Shown: positions 1 through 7,423, counted from the stretch's first letter. The stretch: 10,635 bases of DNA from Spirochaetales bacterium (GCA_031266855.1 JAISAF010000475.1:1-10635), one strand, 5' to 3'. The notes: generated by a model not told the origin, from the letters alone. Numbers and translations are program-made.

Positions 1-147
1 TTTAAGAAACTGAAATTTTATGAAAAAGAAATCATTACGTACTGGCTGCCGGTAGACGGCTATCCTGATTTTTTTATTCATTTTGCTGTCGGGAAGGCAA
101 TTGATTACGATAAAGCGCCGGAATCAGCGCAAAGTACAGACAACTGA
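1..147 (+). CDS. 3' end of an unrecognised protein gene
   Basis: An open frame runs from the first base of the window to a TGA at 145-147 and encodes the last 48 residues of a protein. Composition looks like real coding sequence: aromatic and charged residues are mixed and the segment YWLPVDGYPDFFIHFAVGK suggests a folded domain end, followed by a polar tail (ESAQSTDN). No signal, membrane segment or family motif can be recognised in so short a piece. The gene converges on mfd, with a repeat block between the two 3' ends. The start lies outside the window, so length and function are unknown. Confidence 0.6.
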   Translation, partial: FKKLKFYEKEIITYWLPVDGYPDFFIHFAVGKAIDYDKAPESAQSTDN

Positions 148-225
148 AAAACACAATGCAGACATGAATATAATAATAGACTTGTTCGATAACCTTCCGG
201 TTCTCTTGCAAGTCTGGCGAATGTG

Positions 226-358
226 CCGCAAAATTGCGGAGCAATTTTGCGGGAGAGGGGAGCGCGGATTTTTGACGGGCAAAAATTCCACACACCGCCG
301 TCTGGCAGCCGGTGTTATACGCCATACGGTTTTTTGCTTTGCAAAAAACCGTATGGCG
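226..358. repeat. Block A, two perfect hairpins beside the core repeat
   Basis: Two perfect hairpins. The first spans 226-252: left arm CCGCAAAATTGC, 12 bp, loop GGA. The second spans 320-358: left arm CGCCATACGGTTTTTTGC, 18 bp, loop TTT, the longest perfect stem found in the window. Between them, at about 265-285, lies an imperfect hairpin built on TTTTTG and CAAAAA. Bases 148-225 before the first hairpin hold nothing I can identify. No credible protein gene crosses this stretch, although some frames stay open because the palindromes lack stops. Confidence 0.75.
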
Positions 359-373
359 CAGCCGCTGGTGCGT

Positions 374-506
374 GCGCAAGGGATTGTAGCGGAAAGCCCG
401 CAGGATTTGCATTGGCAAATCCGAGGACTTGGAGCGGAAAGCCCGGTTTTTTGCGGTTTGGGAATTTGCGCCGCAAATTCCCTGACCGCAAAAAATGCGC
501 CCAAAT
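374..506 (+). repeat. Core repeat, copy A (+ orientation)
   Basis: This is the fullest copy of a core found four times in the window (also 6631-6744, 8193-8253, 10405-10500). In order: GCGCAAGGGATTG (374-386); first AGCGGAAAGCCC (388-399); hairpin with arm GGATTTGC (403-422, loop ATTG); second AGCGGAAAGCCC (433-444); a terminal stem TTTTTTGCGG at 447-456 pairing with 486-495; and the end motif TGCGCCCAAAT (496-506). A second perfect hairpin (arm GGGAATTTGC, 460-482, loop GCC) is nested inside the terminal stem. The end motif faces the stop codon of mfd, 31 bases away. The role is unknown. Confidence 0.8.
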
Positions 507-536
507 TCTTCCGCAACAGAATAAACTTCCGCGCTT

Positions 537-3500
537 TTACAGTAGTACGGATAATCTGTCGCGCAGGAATTCGCTTTTTCCTTTTAAGTCTACGGCTTTG
601 GTGTCCATGATGAGGATGTAGGGCCGGTGGGGGTCAAGACGGAGCTGCCCGCGGCTGTCGCGGATGAGGGCGAGAAGTCGGTTAATTGGTATTTTGGCTA
701 CTTTTGAGAATTCAAGTTCGAGCCGGCCTTTGCGTTCCCGGACTGAGGATATCCAGAGTTTTTTGCAGATGATGCGGATTTCGGCAAGGGCGAGAAGGCT
801 TTGAACTTCGGCGGGCAGCGGGCCGAAGCGGTCGGTTAGTTCGACATCCAGACCGGCGAGCTCTTCGTCGGAGCCAACCGCGGCGATTTTTTTGTAGACT
901 TCCATTTTTTCTTCGGCTTCACCGATATAGGTGTCAGGAATGAAGCCGGAATATTCAAGCTCCAGATAAACTTCGGGGAGTTCGTCAGTTTCCTTGTTTT
1001 CAAGACCGGCAACGGCTTCATCCAGAAGCCGCAGATACATGTCAAAGCCGACGCTCAGGATATCGCCGGATTGTTCCCTGCCCAGGAGATTGCCCGCGCC
1101 GCGGACTTCAAGGTCCTTTAGGGCGATCTTAAAACCGGAACCGAGGGCGGTATTATCGGAAATGATTTGCAGGCGTTTCATGGCGATTTCCGAAAGCGCT
1201 TTGTCGGTCGGATAAAAAAGGTAGGCGTAAGCCGGGCGGTCGGATCGGCCTACCCGGCCCCGAAGCTGATAGAGCTGGGAAATGCCATACATGTCGGCCC
1301 GGTCTATAATGATGGTATTCACGTTGGGAATGTCGATGCCGTTTTCCACGATGGTTGTGGATACTAGTACCTGGATGCCGCCGTGGATGAAGCGGTGCAT
1401 GATGTCTTCCAGTTCTTCGGCGGACATCTGCCCGTGCGCTGTGGAGATGAGGACTTCGGGTACATGATTTTGCAGGAAAAGCCGGGTATCGTGAAGGGAT
1501 TCCACGCGGTTGTGGAGGTAATAAACCTGACCGCCGCGGGCAATTTCGCGGCGTATGGCTCCGGCTATGGTTTTGGGGCTGAACTCCATAATGTGCGTTT
1601 CGATGGGCAGGCGCCTGGCTGGCGGAGTTTTCAGTACGGACATATCGCGTATTTTCAAAAGGGACATGTGGAGTGTCCGGGGGATGGGGGTCGCGGTAAG
1701 GGTCAGGCAGTCGACGGAGGTTTTCAGCTCTTTCAGGCGCTCCTTGTCCTTGACGCCGAAGCGCTGTTCTTCATCTACAACGATAAGTCCCAGATCGCGG
1801 AATGCTACATCTTTTTGCAGGAGGCGGTGTGTGCCGACAATAAGGTCTATTTTGCCTTCCTTGAGACCCGCGAGGGTATTTTTCTGTTCCGCTTTTGTGA
1901 CAAAGCGGGAAAGCATGGCGGCGGTTACTGGATATTTTTTCATGCGTTCAGTGATGGTTTCATAGTGCTGTTCGGCAAGTATTGTTGTTGGCGCAAGTAT
2001 GGCAACCTGCTTGCCACCGCTGACGGCCTTAAAGGCGGCGCGGATGGCGATTTCGGTTTTGCCGTAGCCAACATCGCCGCAGATCATTCTGTCCATTGGT
2101 ACGGGTTTTTCCATGTCGGCTTTGACTTCCTCGATACAGGTACGCTGATCCGGGGTTTCGTCAAAGGGGAAGGCGGCTTCAAATTCAATTTGCCATTCCG
2201 TGTCCGCGGGAAAGGCGAAGCCTCTGGTTTTTTTGCGTTTTGAATACAGGCCGATAAGGCGGGCCGCGATGTCCTCCACGGATTTGCGGACACGGTTTTT
2301 CCGGTTTTCCCAGGATTTGCTGCCTATGAGGTCCAGCCGTGGGGCGCTGCCTTCGTGACCGATATAACGCTGAATAAGATTCACCTGTTCAATGGGAAGG
2401 TAGATAAACTCCTCCCCGGAATATTCAAGGTGTATGTAATCGCGTTCGTTGCCGCTTGCCTTAATGCGCTGGATGCCTTTGTAGCGGCCTATGCCGTAAT
2501 TAACATGGACAACAAAGTCGCCTTCCGAAAGATCGACGAAACTGTCAATGGCGCGGCTTTCCACGGTTTTTATGGATTTGGGAATACGGCGGCGGCGGCC
2601 AAAAATTTCACCCTCGGTAATTACGGCTATTTTCGCGGGGGCAAAGGTAAAGCCCGCGGATATACTTTCGGGGATAACGCTGACCCTGCCGCTTTGTGTG
2701 GCGGTTTCCGGCAGGATGTGGGTAATACGCATAGCCTGGGCTTCGGTGTCCGCGAAAATAAAGACGGAGTATCCGGTTTCCAGGAGCGCGGTAAGCTCCT
2801 CCCGGAAAAAATCAAGATTGCCGAAAAAGGATCTGGGCATATCGGGCCGCAGGTTGAGGGGTTTTGAGTTTCCGCTTTCGGTTCCGGTTTCAGGTAGAAC
2901 GTTTATATGGATGGAGTTCCCGCTGCGCGCGCGAAGAGGCTCAAGGCTGGACAAAACAGTCCGTGGCGGCAGGGCCGGGGCTTCGGCGTGGGCATAAAGT
3001 CCTTCATATTCCCTATGCAGCGCTTCGCGGGCCGTATTGATTCTTTCTTCCCCCAGGAAGAGAACACGGCAGGAGGCGGGAAAATATTCCATCAGGCTGT
3101 GAACGCGGGGAAACGCAAGATGATAGAATATATGTTCGCCTTCAAAGCCGCGGGTTTCAATAAGCTCTTCCAGAAGGGCAGGCGCGTCATGCCCGATTTC
3201 CGGTATGGTTTTCAAGTTGTCCGCCAGGCAGGCGATGCGTTCATCGGTCCAGATTACTTCCTTCATTGGATACAGGGTAATGGCATTGATACTTTCAGTT
3301 GAAGCCTGGTTTTCCGTATCGAAGAAGCGGATGTCCCCTACCTGATCAAAATCAAAAACTATGCGCAGGGCGGTATCGTATCCTGGTAAAAAAATATCCA
3401 GGACTTCACCGCGCAGGGCAAATTCACCAGGGACAGTAACACGGGGCACACGCAGGTAGCCGAAACTCTGGAGGCTGCGGCTACAGGCAATGGGGTCGAT

Positions 3501-3950
3501 GGCAGCGCCTTTTTCAATACTGATGGCGTTCTGCCGGATATAGGCAGGATCGGGAACAGGCGTCAGAAAGGCGCGCAGGGGAATTACCACGGCCGAAGGC
3601 GCGCGGCGCAGGAGATCATTGAGAATTTTTACTCTGCGCCCGAAAACGGGCGACGAAAACGGAAGTTTTTTGTAAGGCGCGACGCCCCACCAGGGAAAAA
3701 GTTCCGCGTGAAGCCGGAAAAGCCTGAGATCCGCGACCAGGTCTTCGGCTTCCTGTTCGGTGGAAGTAATGATACAAAGAGGCCCGCCGCGCTGGGAGAA
3801 AACGGTTTTTACCAAAAGCGCGCAGAAACTGCCTTCGGGGCCATACACATTCAGCGGAAAACGGCCTTCTTCCATGCGGCGGCGGAGGGCTTTATAGTCG
3901 CTGGAGGCTTGAAGCATCCTGAGAGCTTCATTTAAAAATAATGTTATCAT
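537..3950 (-). CDS. mfd: Transcription-repair coupling factor Mfd
   Basis: Mfd recognises RNA polymerase stalled at DNA damage, pushes it off using ATP-driven translocation, and recruits UvrA to start nucleotide excision repair. The protein has 1137 residues, the usual family length. The N-terminal UvrB-like region carries only a degenerate Walker A (G37-S41), as expected for this family. The polymerase-interaction (CarD-like) domain starts near residue 475, with D478 opening the segment DFVVHVNYGIGRYKGI. The RecG-like motor shows Walker A GDVGYGKT (625-632, K631), the DEEQ box (726-729), the TATPIPRTL motif, and motif VI QLRGRVGR (895-902). The C-terminal regulatory domain occupies about the last 130 residues. 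The first ATG at 3948-3950 is preceded by an in-frame stop 15 bases upstream and has only a weak ribosome binding site. A later ATG (residue 12) preceded by AGG is possible. It is divergent from the gene at 3976. Confidence 0.97.
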   Translation of the reverse strand: MITLFLNEALRMLQASSDYKALRRRMEEGRFPLNVYGPEGSFCALLVKTVFSQRGGPLCIITSTEQEAEDLVADLRLFRLHAELFPWWGVAPYKKLPFSSPVFGRRVKILNDLLRRAPSAVVIPLRAFLTPVPDPAYIRQNAISIEKGAAIDPIACSRSLQSFGYLRVPRVTVPGEFALRGEVLDIFLPGYDTALRIVFDFDQVGDIRFFDTENQASTESINAITLYPMKEVIWTDERIACLADNLKTIPEIGHDAPALLEELIETRGFEGEHIFYHLAFPRVHSLMEYFPASCRVLFLGEERINTAREALHREYEGLYAHAEAPALPPRTVLSSLEPLRARSGNSIHINVLPETGTESGNSKPLNLRPDMPRSFFGNLDFFREELTALLETGYSVFIFADTEAQAMRITHILPETATQSGRVSVIPESISAGFTFAPAKIAVITEGEIFGRRRRIPKSIKTVESRAIDSFVDLSEGDFVVHVNYGIGRYKGIQRIKASGNERDYIHLEYSGEEFIYLPIEQVNLIQRYIGHEGSAPRLDLIGSKSWENRKNRVRKSVEDIAARLIGLYSKRKKTRGFAFPADTEWQIEFEAAFPFDETPDQRTCIEEVKADMEKPVPMDRMICGDVGYGKTEIAIRAAFKAVSGGKQVAILAPTTILAEQHYETITERMKKYPVTAAMLSRFVTKAEQKNTLAGLKEGKIDLIVGTHRLLQKDVAFRDLGLIVVDEEQRFGVKDKERLKELKTSVDCLTLTATPIPRTLHMSLLKIRDMSVLKTPPARRLPIETHIMEFSPKTIAGAIRREIARGGQVYYLHNRVESLHDTRLFLQNHVPEVLISTAHGQMSAEELEDIMHRFIHGGIQVLVSTTIVENGIDIPNVNTIIIDRADMYGISQLYQLRGRVGRSDRPAYAYLFYPTDKALSEIAMKRLQIISDNTALGSGFKIALKDLEVRGAGNLLGREQSGDILSVGFDMYLRLLDEAVAGLENKETDELPEVYLELEYSGFIPDTYIGEAEEKMEVYKKIAAVGSDEELAGLDVELTDRFGPLPAEVQSLLALAEIRIICKKLWISSVRERKGRLELEFSKVAKIPINRLLALIRDSRGQLRLDPHRPYILIMDTKAVDLKGKSEFLRDRLSVLL

Positions 3951-3976
3951 TTTACGAACCGAAAATTAAAATAATA
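3909..3976. promoter_or_regulatory. Compact divergent promoter region (tentative)
   Basis: Only 25 bases lie between the mfd start and the start of the exported-protein gene, so the promoters must reach into the opposite coding regions. For the + strand gene, TTGAAG (3909-3914) and TAAAAA (3933-3938) are spaced 18 bases apart, inside mfd codons. For mfd, TATTAT read on the - strand at 3971-3976 is a fair -10 without a convincing -35. Neither start codon has a good Shine-Dalgarno sequence. These are eye-read matches only. Confidence 0.25.
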
Positions 3977-4941
3977 TGGTATCATTGTTAAGGAAGACAG
4001 CCTTTTCAGGCGCTTTTTTTCTCATCATACTGGGGATGTCCTGGGCCGCGGAGGCCGATATTGATTTTTCCATACGGTACTACAACAAAAAGATTTACTA
4101 TCCCGAATCGGATATTGAGCTGAAAATCACCCTGCTGAACAAAACGCCATCAGTATATCATTTCCGCCTGTCCGACAACAGGGTATTCAGTATTGATTTC
4201 GACGTCAAGGACATGGCGAACCAGTCCCTCCAGCCCTATCCTAAATTTATCATAGACAGAAACTCAAATCAACCTGTCTACTTCCGCGAAATTTCCATTG
4301 AACCGGGCGAGGAGTTTTCCTTTACGCTGAATCTGAAGGAATTCGTCAGACTGGAAAACTCCGGCATGTATACTATCCAGGCGCGTTTTTACCCCCAACT
4401 GTTTACTTCCGGGCAAACCTCCCCCTACAAGTCTTCAAACGAACTGCCCCTGTCCGTGCGGCCTTCGGTTGTAGGCATGGAAGCGGTACAGGACAGGATT
4501 GACCAGGAAAGCGGGGAAATTCTCAAAAGCTTCCCCCTGCCCCCGGATCAGGTAGTATCCTACTTTTTAAGCGCGCGCCAGCAGGCACAGTGGGAAAAGT
4601 TTTTCCTGTATCTTGACATTGAAAGCCTGTACAGGAGCCTGCCAGGATCCAGCGGGTACAGGAATATGTCCGAAGCGCAGAGAATCGAAACCCTGCGGAA
4701 ATTCAGGAATGATTTGAAGAACGACTTGATCGATAACGACATTATCGTGATTCCCTCCGACTTTGAAATCATCAAAACAACCTACACCCCTATAGAGGCA
4801 ACAGTGGATGTCATTCAGAAATACAATTACGCAGGATACAGAGAGGTGAAATTATTCAAGTATTATTTGACAAAACGCGATTCAATTTGGATAATTTATA
4901 ACTATGAAGTACAAAACAGAGGCACGGAAAGCCTGAGATAA
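3976..4941 (+). CDS. Exported protein of unknown function
   Basis: 321 residues, not recognised as a named family. Residues 1-27 form a signal peptide: basic RK at 6-7, hydrophobic stretch AFSGAFFLIILGMSWA, and a likely signal peptidase I site after A25-E26-A27. There is no lipobox cysteine. The mature N-terminal half (about 28-150) has the alternating pattern of a beta-sandwich (for example YYNKKIYYPESDIELKITLL), reminiscent of immunoglobulin-like domains of periplasmic proteins. The C-terminal half is more helical and charged, ending in strands rich in Tyr and Ile. The start at 3976 is the only one that gives a complete signal peptide, but its ribosome binding site is weak. The next gene begins 7 bases after the stop, indicating an operon. 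The periplasmic location is inferred from the signal peptide. Confidence 0.8.
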   Translation: MVSLLRKTAFSGAFFLIILGMSWAAEADIDFSIRYYNKKIYYPESDIELKITLLNKTPSVYHFRLSDNRVFSIDFDVKDMANQSLQPYPKFIIDRNSNQPVYFREISIEPGEEFSFTLNLKEFVRLENSGMYTIQARFYPQLFTSGQTSPYKSSNELPLSVRPSVVGMEAVQDRIDQESGEILKSFPLPPDQVVSYFLSARQQAQWEKFFLYLDIESLYRSLPGSSGYRNMSEAQRIETLRKFRNDLKNDLIDNDIIVIPSDFEIIKTTYTPIEATVDVIQKYNYAGYREVKLFKYYLTKRDSIWIIYNYEVQNRGTESLR

Positions 4942-4948
4942 GCAAGCG

Positions 4949-5614
4949 ATGAAGATTTTACTAGTAGCCGACCGGGAGGACCTGAAAAGGTTTCTGGAAC
5001 AGGAATTTTCCCTGCGCGGGGCGGAAATCGTCCACTATTGGCATCCAATAAAGGCTATGGACAACGTCGGCGAAATGGCCCCCGATGTGATTATTTTTTC
5101 CGCACAGGATTTTCCCCGGCACTGGAAACCATTCCTTCTCTACTTCCGCGCGTACTCGCCTCCGGCGGAAAAAGTTCCATTCATTCTGCTATGCGGGGAA
5201 AACTTTAATGACGATGAGCTAAAAAAAGCGGAACACCTGAAAGTCAGCGCGGTCATCCCGGAAAAGCTGGACACACCCAGTGATTTACAAAAACTCAGAA
5301 GTTATATTACCCCGGAAAGAAATTCCTCCTACCACCCGGCGAAAGACGAAACAGCGGATATACTTTTTACACATCCCGAAAACCTGGTTCTGGTTCAGGG
5401 CCGTATCGAGGAAATTTCCTCCGCCGCGCTTACCTTCTCCCCTAGCGCCCCGGAGGTATGCGAAGATTTCCCGGTTCCCGCGATCGTACAGGAATGTTCC
5501 CTGAATATCTTTGGAACCCTCATCGACGCCGATATTGAAATCACCCGGAAAGACACAGCCTCCCTGCACGCGCGGCTTCTCTCCGGTCACGACGAAATCG
5601 CCTCGCATATATAA
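4949..5614 (+). CDS. Degenerate receiver-like protein with possible PilZ-like tail
   Basis: 221 residues. The first 120 follow the receiver fold: MKILLVADRED start, PDVIIF strand, PFILLCGEN strand, and AVIPEK before the last helix. The phosphate-accepting aspartate expected after the third strand is Ser51, and one of the two acidic residues near the start is Ala7. The conserved Thr/Ser position is Cys82, while Lys106 seems kept. Phosphorylation in the normal way is therefore unlikely. Residues about 145-212 (NLVLVQGRIEEISSAALTF and following strands) resemble a PilZ beta-barrel, but the c-di-GMP-binding RxxxR and (D/N)xSxxG motifs are not intact. The protein has no signal peptide and should be cytoplasmic. 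Its TAA overlaps the ATG of the next gene by one base (TAATG), implying translational coupling. The receiver call is fair, the PilZ call weak. Confidence 0.75.
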   Translation: MKILLVADREDLKRFLEQEFSLRGAEIVHYWHPIKAMDNVGEMAPDVIIFSAQDFPRHWKPFLLYFRAYSPPAEKVPFILLCGENFNDDELKKAEHLKVSAVIPEKLDTPSDLQKLRSYITPERNSSYHPAKDETADILFTHPENLVLVQGRIEEISSAALTFSPSAPEVCEDFPVPAIVQECSLNIFGTLIDADIEITRKDTASLHARLLSGHDEIASHI

Positions 5615-6621
5615 TGCCCGTAACGCCCGCCCTGTACGTCCGGCAGGAAGCCGCGGAATCTTCCCCGGAAGATTCCAGCCTGAGATGTCTGCTGTGCCCC
5701 CATTCCTGCCTTTTACAGAACGGGAAAAGCGGTATCTGCGGCGTACGGAAAAATGAACACGGCGACATGAGTCTTCCTTTTTACGGCCACATTTCCGCCG
5801 CAGCCGCCGACCCGGTCGAAAAAAAACCCTTGTACCATTTTTTCCCCGGCAGAAATATTTTCAGCGCCGGCTTTTACGGCTGCAATCTGCGCTGCCCGTT
5901 TTGCCAGAATTACCACATCTCCCAGCAATTTCCCGGTGAAGGACAGGAAACTCCACCCGAAGAACTTGTGGAAGCCGCGCTGCGCGAAAACTCCATAGGA
6001 ATAGCCTACACCTACTCCGAACCCCTTATCCACTTTGAGTATCTTCTGCACAGCGCCCAGGAAGCCCGCCGGCGCGGCCTGAAAAACGTCCTGGTGTCAA
6101 ACGGCTATTTGAATGAAGCCCCCGCCACCCGGCTGCTGCCCCTTCTTGACGCCGCGAACATCGACTTAAAATCCTTTTCCAATGACTTTTATCACAACGA
6201 GCTGGGCGGAAGCCTGGAACCAGTACTGCGCTTTCTGGAACTGGCCGCGACCCGGACTCACCTTGAAGTTACCACCCTGATTATCCCCGGCAAAAATGAT
6301 TCCCCCATTGAAATGGAGCGGATTGCCACCTTCCTGGCGGATCTAAACCCCGACATTCCCCTGCACCTTTCCTGTTACCGGCCCATGTACCGTTATACGA
6401 TCCGCGGCTCAACATATCAAAATCTCGCCCCGCTTCTGGACACCGCGCGCCGGAAACTGCGTTATGTGTACCCCGGCAATGTACCAGGAGAAACAAATAC
6501 CCTGTGCCCCTCCTGCGGCGAACTTCTGATACGCCGGCAAGGCTACCGCGTAAGTCTCCACGCGCTGAAAAACGGAAGCTGCGCAAAATGCGGCCTGCAC
6601 ATCGCCGGAGTATGGGAATAG
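5614..6621 (+). CDS. amrS: AmmeMemoRadiSam system radical SAM enzyme AmrS
   Basis: 335 residues, full length for the family. The radical SAM iron-sulfur motif CxxxCxxC is C90, C94 and C97 in GCNLRCPFCQN. The family's N-terminal cysteine cluster is present as C25, C28, C32 and C42 (CLLCPHSC and GICGVR). Two further cysteine pairs, C298/C301 and C323/C326, form a likely C-terminal zinc ribbon. The central region carries motifs shared with pyruvate formate-lyase activating enzymes (YTYSEPLIHFEYLL, VSNGY, NIDLKSF). In many bacteria the gene lies with those for Memo and AMMECR1 proteins, whose joint reaction I cannot state with certainty. Neither partner is in this window. It is the last gene of the operon starting at 3976. 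Older annotation might call it a pyruvate formate-lyase activator, which is less likely given the extra cysteine clusters. Confidence 0.9.
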   Translation: MPVTPALYVRQEAAESSPEDSSLRCLLCPHSCLLQNGKSGICGVRKNEHGDMSLPFYGHISAAAADPVEKKPLYHFFPGRNIFSAGFYGCNLRCPFCQNYHISQQFPGEGQETPPEELVEAALRENSIGIAYTYSEPLIHFEYLLHSAQEARRRGLKNVLVSNGYLNEAPATRLLPLLDAANIDLKSFSNDFYHNELGGSLEPVLRFLELAATRTHLEVTTLIIPGKNDSPIEMERIATFLADLNPDIPLHLSCYRPMYRYTIRGSTYQNLAPLLDTARRKLRYVYPGNVPGETNTLCPSCGELLIRRQGYRVSLHALKNGSCAKCGLHIAGVWE

Positions 6622-6630
6622 ATAAAATGA

Positions 6631-6744
6631 ATTTGGGCGCGTTTTTTTGCCCGCAAGGCCGGGCAAAAAAACCGGGCTTTCCGCTCCAAGTCCTCGGATT
6701 TGCCACTGCAAATCCTGTGGGCTTTCCGCTCCAATCCCTCGCGC
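6631..6744 (-). repeat. Core repeat, copy B (- orientation)
   Basis: Reverse-complement copy of the core. It begins 9 bases after the amrS stop with ATTTGGGCGC (6631-6640). The terminal stem has arm GTTTTTTTGCCCG (6641-6672, 13 bp, 6-base loop). Its arm differs from copy A, yet pairing is perfect. GGGCTTTCCGCT, the complement of AGCGGAAAGCCC, occurs at 6674-6685 and 6719-6730, flanking a hairpin with arm GGATTTGC (6696-6715, loop CACT). The copy closes with CCAATCCCTCGCGC (6731-6744). Confidence 0.8.
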
Positions 6745-6749
6745 ATGGC

Positions 6750-6856
6750 AGCTTAGAACCAGCCCCGGAATTGCCACGGCAATTCCGGGGCAGCGAATTA
6801 CCTTTGGTAATTCGCTGCGCGCAACCAGGCGGAGGCAATTTGCGAAGCAAATTGCC
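6750..6856 (+). repeat. Block B: module M3 copy 1 and three hairpins
   Basis: Module M3 starts AGCTTAGAACCAG (6750-6762) and leads into three consecutive perfect hairpins. The first has arm GCCCCGGAATTGCC (6762-6791, 14 bp, loop AC). The second has arm CAGCGAATTACC (6791-6817, 12 bp, loop TTT) and shares base 6791 with the first. The third has arm GGCAATTTGC (6834-6856, 10 bp, loop GAA). No coding function is visible here. Confidence 0.75.
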
Positions 6857-6926
6857 TATACGGGAAGCTCTAAAAACTTTCAATTTATGATTTCGAGTCC
6901 TAAAGGAAAAAATTGCTGTGAGCGGC

Positions 6927-7035
6927 AGCTCAAAACCAGTCCACGGAATTGCCAGCGGCAATTCCGTGGGTGCATAATTGTCGCTGGCAATTATGCACTG
7001 CAACCCGCCAGTCGCAATTTTGAGACAAAATTGCG
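6927..7035 (+). repeat. Block B: module M3 copy 2 and three hairpins
   Basis: AGCTCAAAACCAGTCCACGG (6927-6946) is the second M3 copy. It leads into a hairpin with arm CCACGGAATTGCC (6941-6969, 13 bp, loop AGC). Next come GTGCATAATTG (6970-6998, 11 bp, 7-base loop) and CGCAATTTTG (7013-7035, 10 bp, loop AGA). The middle hairpin has a larger loop, as if its inner pairs had decayed. Confidence 0.75.
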
Positions 7036-7041
7036 GGGGTT

Positions 7042-7130
7042 TGCCACCAGGCGCAGAGCGAAGCGGAGTACACGTAGCTATCACTACCGGCTGCCGCCAC
7101 CACGCTAACAATAAACTGTTACGCTTACAG
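7042..7130 (+). repeat. Module M2, copy in block B
   Basis: This linker matches 8058-8137 in the same orientation. Shared landmarks are TGCCACCAGGC (7042-7052), CACTACCGGCTGC (from 7082), GCCACCACGCT, and CTGTTACGCTT near the end. The middle part differs: block C carries a 10-bp hairpin there, whereas this copy has no clear stem. Together with the other copy it forms a direct repeat around the toxin-antitoxin locus. Confidence 0.7.
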
Positions 7131-7181
7131 GTATAAAAGTTTCCTGTACGTACTACCAGTAATGGAAAGTTTTTAGAGGTT

Positions 7182-7213
7182 CCCGCGGATTTCCGTCTGC
7201 GGAAATCCGCGGG
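7182..7213. repeat. Perfect 14-bp hairpin
   Basis: The left arm CCCGCGGATTTCCG (7182-7195) pairs perfectly with 7200-7213 around a TCTG loop. The first four bases overlap the right end of the 21-base inverted repeat. Confidence 0.75.
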
Positions 7214-7220
7214 CCGTCTT

Positions 7221-7385
7221 CTATACCAAGCCGTACAAGCAGACCTGCAAAATCGTGAAACGATTTTGCAAGTGTTCTTTACGCAGAATGGTCGGTTCCG
7301 GCTGCCAGCGGCAGGCGGCTTGTTGCGCTTCGCTCAATTTGATTTTAATAACCGCGATAAACGCCGATGCTCTGCCCATACTCAC
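7221..7385 (-). pseudogene. Possible N-terminal transposase remnant
   Basis: A frame of 54 codons begins with GTG at 7383-7385, preceded by GAGAGGA at a good 8-base spacing, or with ATG two codons later, and stops at 7221-7223. The product MGRASAFIAVIKIKLSEAQQ and onwards recalls the N-terminal region of IS630-like transposases, but that is a memory-level resemblance and too short to be sure. A perfect 11-bp hairpin of the window's general type (7246-7270, arm TGCAAAATCGT, loop GAA) lies inside the frame and encodes LQNRFTILQ. If real, the gene is cut short by block B. It could equally be chance coding. Confidence 0.3.
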
Positions 7386-7415
7386 TTGCGTTATCCTCTC
7401 AATGTATGTTATATT
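7386..7415 (+). promoter_or_regulatory. Predicted promoter of the toxin-antitoxin-like pair
   Basis: TTGCGT (7386-7391) and TATATT (7410-7415) are spaced 18 bases apart, just upstream of the antitoxin gene and downstream of the hairpin block. This is the best sigma-70-type match in the window. It overlaps the start region of the possible remnant on the other strand. No operator could be picked out. Confidence 0.45.
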
Positions 7416-7423
7416 TAAGATAC

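Larger units (their letters stand above)
6861..7185. repeat. 325-base segment bounded by a 21-base inverted repeat
   Basis: The 21 bases at 6861-6881 (CGGGAA then G then CTCTAAAAACTTTC) recur inverted at 7165-7185 with one mismatch, 20 of 21 identical. The segment between holds M3 copy 2, three hairpins and module M2. The left and right ends are each followed outward by a perfect hairpin (6834-6856 and 7182-7213, the latter overlapping the repeat). No target-site duplication is evident. It may be a composite or miniature element, or a rearrangement product. Confidence 0.55.

Noticed and set aside
83..610. Long open frames on both strands through block A, and likewise at 6281-7111 (-) and 6504-7108 (+)
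   Set aside because: They run through palindromes that lack stop codons, and they cross the ends of mfd or amrS. The products are low-complexity mixtures rich in Arg, Pro and Cys with repeated phrases from the repeats, and show no fold-like pattern.
1383..2243. A 286-codon open frame on the + strand opposite mfd
   Set aside because: It lies wholly antisense to the conserved motor domain of mfd, and its product has the biased composition of a shadow frame.
6641..6672. Intrinsic terminator for amrS
   Set aside because: The stem is strong, but its T-run is in the 5' arm and no U-tract follows the 3' arm, so it does not meet the usual definition.
7101..7126. Integron attC-like site (GCTAAC and GTTACGC in module M2)
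   Set aside because: The second M2 copy at 8109-8132 does not keep the inverted pair, spacing does not fit attC boxes, and no integrase gene is in the window.
6631..7213. CRISPR array
   Set aside because: The hairpins differ in sequence and spacing, with no uniform direct repeat or regular spacers, and no cas gene is present.
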